In this document: positions 7,172 through 11,866 of the stretch, piece after piece
How positions within the stretch are numbered: the stretch's first letter is position 1
Layout of the letters: each line of letters starts with the position of its first letter
Origin: Campylobacterota bacterium
GTDB taxonomy: Bacteria; Campylobacterota; Campylobacteria; Campylobacterales; Sulfurovaceae
Length of the DNA: 11,866 nt
Assembly (NCBI GenBank): GCA_011372825.1
Contig: DSAK01000114.1
Location: 1 to 11,866 of the forward strand
Direction: 5' to 3'
The notes under the pieces: model-generated
The model's input: only the letters and a program-made list of their open reading frames with translations
Database searches by the model: none
What the model was told of the DNA's origin: nothing
Position numbers and translations under genes: made by a program

Positions 7172-7716
7172 TGCTCAAACCACCACGAAAAAGCGTACAA
7201 AAGCCCGGGGGTTTTTATCGTATCCTCATCTTGCATAAGCTCTTTTGTTTGTGACAATGAAAGGTAGATAACCTCTATAGACTCGTCACCAATCCCCCCA
7301 CCACTTGACACCTTCATAGACTCATCTATCTGGGCATAGAAGAGTGTTTGTTTGCTCCCTGCAAATCCAACTGATGTATAAAATGATGTTATTTTTTCAA
7401 TCCGATCAACCCTATAGCCACACTCCTCTTCTATCTCCTCTATAGCGATATCTTCAAGGCTAAGTTGCTTATCAACTATCCCTGCACAAAGCTCTATACT
7501 CATCCCTGTTGAATGACCATTGGCATATGTTGCTGGACGAAACTGTTTAACTACTACAAATGACTCTTTTTGAGTATGGTACAAAAGTATCGCTACACTA
7601 TCGTGAGCCTTTACAATCTCCCAGCTCTTTAAAATCCCGTCTTGCTCATAATGAACCAAAGCGGGGAAAACATATCGTGGTTTTTCAAGTGGCAATAGCT
7701 CAAATTTTGTTATCAA
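7156..7716 (-). CDS. Nudix hydrolase, NUDT14 / nucleotide-sugar diphosphatase-like
   Basis: A cytoplasmic hydrolase of about 186 residues. The Nudix region runs from G79 to Y101 and ends EEIEEECGY; compared with GX5EX7REUXEEXGU the first Glu is Leu85 and the Arg is Glu93, while the metal-binding E94, E97 and E98 are kept. The flanking blocks KSWEIVKAHDSV (30-41), VVVKQFRPATYA (54-65), ELCAGIVDK (75-83) and the C-terminal IKTPGLLYAFSWWF (167-180) resemble, from memory, human NUDT14 (UDP-glucose pyrophosphatase), so cleavage of ADP- or UDP-sugars is the best guess. I chose a TTG that overlaps the upstream peptidase stop (TTGA), with AAGGA just before it; a TTG 14 codons upstream is the alternative but has no clear Shine-Dalgarno. 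Probably coupled to the peptidase gene. Confidence 0.85.
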   Translation of the reverse strand: MITKFELLPLEKPRYVFPALVHYEQDGILKSWEIVKAHDSVAILLYHTQKESFVVVKQFRPATYANGHSTGMSIELCAGIVDKQLSLEDIAIEEIEEECGYRVDRIEKITSFYTSVGFAGSKQTLFYAQIDESMKVSSGGGIGDESIEVIYLSLSQTKELMQDEDTIKTPGLLYAFSWWFEHYKLV

Positions 7717-9005
7717 GCTTCTTCCTTGGATTGGTCTTTTTGCAAAAAATCTTCCCAAATATACACTGGTCTATTTTGTTCCAATGCTTCGAGTAATTTT
7801 TCTTTATTTTTGGTCGCATTTTTTATAGGCACTTTTTTATAAAGTGTCTTTTGGACATCTTCGTACCTTGTGATCTTCTTGAGCACTGAAGGAGCAGAAG
7901 CGTTTCTTGATATCATCGACATTGGGTTTATGGGTCTTTTATTTCGGTAGAGTCCTAAGTGAAGATGTGGTCCTGTGCTAGTTCCTGTATTGCCCACATA
8001 CCCTATAACTTCCCCTTGTCTGACTCTAGCACCTTGACGAACTCTAATGCTACTTTGGTGAGCATAGAGAGATTCGTATCCATTGCCATGATTGATTTTG
8101 ACCGTTTTTCCATATCCTCTCATGCTTCCTACAAAACTTACCGTACCATTACCTATCGCCATGATTGGAGTTCCCCTTTTTGCCCCAAAATCAACCCCAT
8201 GATGAGGCCTATATCGCTTCAACACTGGATGCCAACGACGCAAAGAAAAAGGTGATGTAATCCGTGCATTGCGCAAAGGGAGGGTAAAATTCCTACTAGC
8301 TACTGGGACTAATTTAGTTCTAGTCACTTTCTCTTTGACTGTTACTGTATATGGCTCATTTTTGTATGTATCGGTGTACCCTTGCTGATCCTCTTGGTCT
8401 ATATATATAAAATGCTCTTTTTTTTGACTTTTAATGCGAATAGACTTAATTTCAGGCATCCCATAGATAAAGCCCATGCGAGTTTTTTGCGTATATAGGA
8501 GCGCAACTTCATCCCCTACTTTAAACCTTTTACTATCATAAGCATTTTTTATGCTTCTAGCCACCCTTGCTGCTAATTTTTTGTGGTGGATTTGGCGGAC
8601 TATATCGTTATAGAGATTCTCCTCTATCGTTACAGCTGCAAAGTACTCTTTTTCTTGGTAATCAATAGGGATAATATCAAAAGAAAAACCCTCTTTGGTT
8701 TTATAAAGATGGATTTGCATTTCGGTGTTTATCGGAATTAAAACCTGCAATAACCCTTTTTTCTCATCATATAGTTCATAAAATACACTATCACTTTGAA
8801 TTTCAGATAGAAATTGGGCATCATCTTTGTCAATCATATCTAAAATACCCAAAGGGATTTTTTGATCCACAAGATACTCCGAAAAGCTTTGATTAGGCTG
8901 CCATCTTTTTTGAGACACTTGCGCACCAAATGCAAAAAGAGTAGTAAATGTGCTTACAAAAACAACTCGTAAAATAGAACTTTTGAAATCATTTGAAAAA
9001 AACAT
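7713..9005 (-). CDS. csd3: M23 family cell-wall peptidase, Csd3/HdpA-like
   Basis: A 430-residue exported LytM-type zinc peptidase. Hydrophobic residues 11-28 form a signal peptide or membrane anchor, followed by a long N-terminal region (about 30-235), a LytM domain (about 240-365) and a basic C-terminal tail. The zinc and catalytic motifs are intact: HHGVDF (H268, D272), SLYAH (H316) and HLHLG (H347, H349). The N-terminal LSEIQS and LIPINTEMQIHLYK blocks match H. pylori Csd3 (HP0506) as I remember it; that enzyme trims peptidoglycan as a DD-endopeptidase and DD-carboxypeptidase and controls cell shape, and its N-terminal domain acts as a latch over the active site (E68 is a candidate latch residue here). 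The neighbours, a PgbA-like gene and glcD, match the H. pylori order. The ATG is the only start codon near the 5' end, but it has no visible Shine-Dalgarno. Confidence 0.92.
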   Translation of the reverse strand: MFFSNDFKSSILRVVFVSTFTTLFAFGAQVSQKRWQPNQSFSEYLVDQKIPLGILDMIDKDDAQFLSEIQSDSVFYELYDEKKGLLQVLIPINTEMQIHLYKTKEGFSFDIIPIDYQEKEYFAAVTIEENLYNDIVRQIHHKKLAARVARSIKNAYDSKRFKVGDEVALLYTQKTRMGFIYGMPEIKSIRIKSQKKEHFIYIDQEDQQGYTDTYKNEPYTVTVKEKVTRTKLVPVASRNFTLPLRNARITSPFSLRRWHPVLKRYRPHHGVDFGAKRGTPIMAIGNGTVSFVGSMRGYGKTVKINHGNGYESLYAHQSSIRVRQGARVRQGEVIGYVGNTGTSTGPHLHLGLYRNKRPINPMSMISRNASAPSVLKKITRYEDVQKTLYKKVPIKNATKNKEKLLEALEQNRPVYIWEDFLQKDQSKEEA

Positions 9006-9011
9006 ACACGA

Positions 9012-9017
9012 AGTATA
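9012..9017 (-). promoter_or_regulatory. Putative -10 element of the Csd3-like peptidase gene
   Basis: Minus-strand TATACT (5 of 6) ends 6 bases before the peptidase ATG, which would put the transcript start at or next to the ATG (near-leaderless). A second minus-strand TATACT (9071-9076) is an alternative that would give a leader of about 60 nt. The choice between them is open. Confidence 0.3.
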
Positions 9018-9071
9018 ACTAAACTTGACTAAAACAAAATACCCCTCAATGGAGTTTTAATCTTTTGGCAG

Positions 9072-9077
9072 TATAAT
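9072..9077 (+). promoter_or_regulatory. Putative -10 element of the pgbA-like / glcD / yihY genes
   Basis: A consensus TATAAT lies 33 bp before the ATG at 9111, giving a leader of about 27 nt that includes AAGGA (9099-9103) at a good distance from the start. There is no clear -35 box, as is common in this phylum. Confidence 0.55.
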
Positions 9078-9110
9078 CTTGTAGACTTTTTTATCAATAA
9101 GGATTTCAAA

Positions 9111-9791
9111 ATGCGTTTTTTAACTATAATGTTTTTTTTCTGTGCTTTTGCGTGGGCTGACTTTTTCCCTCAAACAGTTGAGAGGACAGTAACAAGCGTC
9201 TCAAAAGATGGCATCACACTCTGTGCTCCGTTTCCTGTCAATGGCATGAGTGGGGCTGTGCTTCACACTTATGCCCAAGGCATAAAAGCAATTACAGCAA
9301 CAGTAGTACAAACTTCAGAGGGGATCAAAACTATCCCCTATGAGAGCATTATCCACAACAACCTCCCAGCAGTTAAAACAAGTATTCAAGTTGGGGATAA
9401 GGTGATTGGTGGCTATCTATATGATACTGTTTTGCTTTTGGCTCCAGATGCTGCAACTTATGAGAGGATAACACTCTCAACACAAAAAAAATGGGTACAT
9501 CCTGATTTGTACGCTGCATTTCTTTCAAGAAACAAAGATGGGCAAGTGACCAAAAAAAATCTCGCAGCTTTCTCTCAGGAGTACCAAGTGGGCCTTGTGT
9601 ATATGGTGAAAAAAAATAGTGCCGTACTCTACGATCCAAAAAGCCAAAAAATTGTAGCACAAAAAGGGTTTGCAAGTACACCAATGGAAGCACAAGTGCC
9701 ATTTTTTACCCGATTGAGCAAGATTAGAAGTGGCTGGTTCTCACGAGAGACAAAGGGGGATTATTATGAGCTTATGGAGCAGTTTCAGTGA
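9111..9791 (+). CDS. Exported PgbA N-terminal-domain-like protein
   Basis: A 226-residue protein with a clear signal peptide (MRFLTIMFFFCAFAWA, probable cleavage before Asp17). The body is predicted soluble, with one Cys (C38) in the mature part. It resembles the N-terminal domain (PGBA_N) of H. pylori plasminogen-binding protein PgbA (HP0508) and the exported protein Cj1214c of C. jejuni, judged from the sequence character and from its place between csd3 and glcD. H. pylori PgbA is about twice as long and ends in the lysine held responsible for plasminogen binding; this protein ends in Gln and lacks the long C-terminal part. The function is therefore unknown, and plasminogen binding should not be assumed. 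The stop overlaps the GTG start of glcD by 4 bp. Confidence 0.8.
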   Translation: MRFLTIMFFFCAFAWADFFPQTVERTVTSVSKDGITLCAPFPVNGMSGAVLHTYAQGIKAITATVVQTSEGIKTIPYESIIHNNLPAVKTSIQVGDKVIGGYLYDTVLLLAPDAATYERITLSTQKKWVHPDLYAAFLSRNKDGQVTKKNLAAFSQEYQVGLVYMVKKNSAVLYDPKSQKIVAQKGFASTPMEAQVPFFTRLSKIRSGWFSRETKGDYYELMEQFQ

Positions 9792-11185
9792 TAAAAACAG
9801 AAGATATCAAAGCACTTGAGTCTATAGTCGGTGTAGAAAATCTCTATACTGACAAAGCCCATCGTATCGCCTATAGCTACGATGCCACAAGGACACGGTA
9901 TGAGCCTGATATCGTTTTATTTCCGAAAGACGAATCTGACATACAATCAATTTTACGGTATTGCAACACCCACTCTATCCCTGTAGTTCCACGGGGTGCT
10001 GGCAGTGGATTTACAGGGGGTGCTTTGCCTTCCAATGGTGGGGTTATTCTTGCTCTTGAAAAACATATGAATAAGATACTTGAAATTGATATGGAAAATC
10101 TTGTCGCAGTTGTCCAGCCAGGGGTGATAAACAAACATTTGCAAAGGGCAGTTGAGGCTGTTGGACTATTTTACCCGCCAGATCCAGCTAGTGAAGAGTA
10201 CTCCACTCTTGGTGGTAATGTTAGTGAAAACGCTGGAGGAATGCGCGCAGCAAAATATGGAATCACAAAAGACTATGTGATGGCATTGAGAGCTGTACTT
10301 CCAAATGGGGAGGTGATTCGTGCTGGCAAAAGAACCATCAAAGATGTCGCAGGGTACAACACTGCGGGGATACTTATAGGAAGCGAAGGGACCTTAGCAG
10401 TTTTGAGTGAAATTACCCTCAAGCTTATACCAAAGCCAAAATTTACAAAAGCCTATATGGGAGTTTTTCCAACCGTCAAAGATGCGATGAATGCAGTCTT
10501 TAAATCTCTTGCTTCTGGGGCAAATCCTGTGGCTATGGAATTTCTAGACACTCTAGTTGTCCAAGCACTCAAAGAGAAATTAGGGGTACAATTACCCCAA
10601 GAAGCAGGTGCATTGCTAATCGGTGATGTTGATGGAAATGTCTCTCAAGAGGTTGAGTTTCAGCTTGATATCCTCAAAGAGTCTTTTGAAAACAATGGTG
10701 CAACCGCATTTGAGGTAGCACACGATGCAAAAGAGAGAGAGAAACTTTGGTATGCTAGAAGAAACGCATCTCCATCGATTACAATCTATGGCTCTAAAAA
10801 ACTCAACGAAGATATATCGGTTCCTCGAAGCAAATTACCAGAAGCACTTGAAGCTATCTATGCAATTGGAGAAAAATATGGCTTCAAAGTACCTTGTTTT
10901 GGGCATGCGGGTGATGGTAATATACATGTCAACGTTATGGTTGACGGAAGCAATCAAGAGCAACTAAAAGCTGGTCATGAAGCAATCGAAGAGATTTTTA
11001 AAGCAGTTGTTGATATGGGTGGTACGCTCAGCGGAGAACATGGGATTGGATTAAGCAAAGCCCCTTTTATGGATATCGCATTTAACCAATCAGAAATAGC
11101 CCTTTTTAGGGAAATTAAAAAAGCATTCGATCCAAACAATATCCTCAATCCAGGCAAAATGGGGCTTCCTCTACTAGAGGAGTAA
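9788..11185 (+). CDS. glcD: FAD-linked 2-hydroxyacid oxidase, GlcD family (glycolate oxidase / D-lactate dehydrogenase)
   Basis: A 465-residue cytoplasmic flavoprotein of the VAO / FAD-binding type 4 family, which oxidises a 2-hydroxyacid such as D-lactate or glycolate to the 2-oxoacid. The FAD-binding half shows PRGAGSGFTGGALP (68-81), PPDPAS (130-135), LGGNVSENAGG (141-151) and GSEGTLAVLSEITLKLIPKP (198-217). The C-terminal cap shows RRNASPS (325-331), GHAGDGNIHVN (372-382), SGEHGIG (415-421) and DPNNILNPGK (448-457). The length is normal. The start is a GTG overlapping the preceding stop (GTGA), with GGAG 8 bases before it. No glcE, or Fe-S glcF, lies next to it, so it may act alone or pass electrons to a partner encoded elsewhere. 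The substrate cannot be decided from the sequence. Confidence 0.93.
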   Translation: MIKTEDIKALESIVGVENLYTDKAHRIAYSYDATRTRYEPDIVLFPKDESDIQSILRYCNTHSIPVVPRGAGSGFTGGALPSNGGVILALEKHMNKILEIDMENLVAVVQPGVINKHLQRAVEAVGLFYPPDPASEEYSTLGGNVSENAGGMRAAKYGITKDYVMALRAVLPNGEVIRAGKRTIKDVAGYNTAGILIGSEGTLAVLSEITLKLIPKPKFTKAYMGVFPTVKDAMNAVFKSLASGANPVAMEFLDTLVVQALKEKLGVQLPQEAGALLIGDVDGNVSQEVEFQLDILKESFENNGATAFEVAHDAKEREKLWYARRNASPSITIYGSKKLNEDISVPRSKLPEALEAIYAIGEKYGFKVPCFGHAGDGNIHVNVMVDGSNQEQLKAGHEAIEEIFKAVVDMGGTLSGEHGIGLSKAPFMDIAFNQSEIALFREIKKAFDPNNILNPGKMGLPLLEE

Positions 11186-11195
11186 AAGTGCCCCC

Positions 11196-11866
11196 GTGGA
11201 TAACAAAAAGGTTTTATCAAATATCTTCAAAAACTACTACCTCTTTTTGAGAGATTTTTTTGATAAACTTTTTGATGACAAAGTCTCTTACTACGCCTCA
11301 TCTTTAAGTTGGAATACCCTCTTTGCACTCATCCCTTTACTTAGTGTTTTTTTAGGTGTTGTTGTACTTTTACCACAATTTGCATCACTCTATGAGACGC
11401 TTCAAGAGGTCATGCTCAAGTCCCTTTTACCTGAAACTTCAGCAGGAATTATAGAGTATATCAACAAATTTCTGCAAAATACCTCAAAGCTTGGTTGGCT
11501 AGGGCTTATTTATGTTTTTTTGGGTGTTTTTTTGTTTTTTAAAAGCTATGATTATATCATCAATGATGTATTTGAGACAACAAAACGGGGGCTATTTGCT
11601 GGATTGAGGTTTTATATAGCGACCCTTTTTGTTATCCCTTTTTTGGTTTGGTTTTTTGGATTTTTTCTAAAAACTGGTGGGGTTTTAGGATACACTATAG
11701 GGCTTGTTGGGGTATGGCTCCCTTTTTATCTAGCGTACCAATTCTCACCAACTACAAACACCTCTTGGATTGCTGCTAGCACTAGCTCTTTTATCACTGC
11801 TTTGGTATGGTATCTCTCAAAAAATATCTTTGTCTATTATGTCTTAAGCAATCAAACATATACTAC
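11196..11866 (+). CDS. YihY/Rbn-family inner membrane protein (partial, N-terminal 223 residues)
   Basis: The frame stays open to the window edge, so the C-terminus is missing. The cytoplasmic start (about 1-38) leads into YYASSLSWNTLFALIPLLSVFL (32-53, family signature and first helix); further hydrophobic stretches lie at about 100-117, 138-158, 162-182 and 190-208. The family (BrkB/YihY/UPF0761) was once called ribonuclease BN in error: E. coli RNase BN is another protein, so no nuclease role should be assumed. The start is a GTG 10 bp after the glcD stop. AGAGGAG lies 13 bases upstream, which is long; a closer GTG (11188) is in another frame and soon meets a stop. The glcD neighbour matches C. 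jejuni, where Cj1212c (named rbn) follows glcD. Confidence 0.88.
   Translation, partial: MDNKKVLSNIFKNYYLFLRDFFDKLFDDKVSYYASSLSWNTLFALIPLLSVFLGVVVLLPQFASLYETLQEVMLKSLLPETSAGIIEYINKFLQNTSKLGWLGLIYVFLGVFLFFKSYDYIINDVFETTKRGLFAGLRFYIATLFVIPFLVWFFGFFLKTGGVLGYTIGLVGVWLPFYLAYQFSPTTNTSWIAASTSSFITALVWYLSKNIFVYYVLSNQTYT

Noticed and set aside
7959..8255. Plus-strand open frame of 98 codons
   Set aside because: Antisense to the LytM domain of the M23 peptidase; low-information composition and no independent signals.
9065..9082. Possible sigma-54 promoter (TTGGCA ... TTG) before the pgbA-like gene
   Set aside because: The distance between the GG and the downstream element does not fit the fixed -24/-12 spacing, and a consensus TATAAT lies in the same place.
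11188..11250. GTG at 11188 as the start of the last gene
   Set aside because: It is better spaced from AGAGGAG, but the frame meets a stop after about 20 codons, whereas the GTG at 11196 opens the YihY-family frame.
1..11866. CRISPR arrays, insertion sequences, tRNA or rRNA genes, integrases, toxin-antitoxin or defence genes
   Set aside because: On reading both strands I saw no direct-repeat arrays, terminal inverted repeats, transposase-like frames or structural RNA signatures; the window is compact housekeeping DNA.

Overview
The window comes from a member of the Campylobacterota (former Epsilonproteobacteria), most likely an environmental genus such as Sulfurimonas, Sulfuricurvum or Sulfurovum. 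I infer this from three things: the gene order nuoA-B-C-D, then a tiny NuoE-like gene, an atypical NuoF and nuoG; the csd3 / pgbA-like / glcD / yihY neighbourhood known from Helicobacter and Campylobacter; and the moderately AT-rich, densely packed sequence. The genus itself cannot be settled from the sequence alone.

Layout. Positions 1-6442 (minus strand) hold the 5' part of a complex I (NADH-quinone oxidoreductase type) operon, read from right to left: nuoA, nuoB, nuoC, nuoD, a 77-residue NuoE-like gene, a 669-residue chimeric NuoF-like gene, and nuoG, which runs off the left edge. The genes overlap or are separated by at most 9 bp, so they form one transcription unit. A divergent control region (6443-6703) separates it from a plus-strand group II-like truncated haemoglobin gene (6704-7171). 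The globin tail overlaps the tail of a minus-strand Nudix hydrolase (7156-7716). That gene is translationally coupled to a Csd3/HdpA-type M23 peptidase gene (7713-9005). From a second divergent control region (9006-9110), plus-strand genes follow: a short PgbA-like exported protein, a GlcD-type FAD oxidase and the start of a YihY/Rbn-family membrane protein that runs off the right edge.

How the genes work together. NuoB, NuoC and NuoD form the connecting module and NuoA belongs to the membrane module of a proton-pumping complex I. The input module is the unusual part. The NuoE-like protein has no cysteine. The NuoF-like protein keeps only a remnant of the NuoF Fe-S domain, joined to a GltD-type FAD/NAD(P) module. 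NuoG carries extra cysteines for a further [4Fe-4S] cluster. This suggests that electrons enter by a route other than the classical FMN/NADH site. The right half combines cell-wall remodelling (Csd3-like peptidase), nucleotide-sugar housekeeping (Nudix) and 2-hydroxyacid oxidation (GlcD).

I found no mobile elements, CRISPR arrays, tRNA or rRNA genes, and no convincing intrinsic terminator. No wholly unknown system is visible; the remodelled electron-input module of complex I is the most interesting content.
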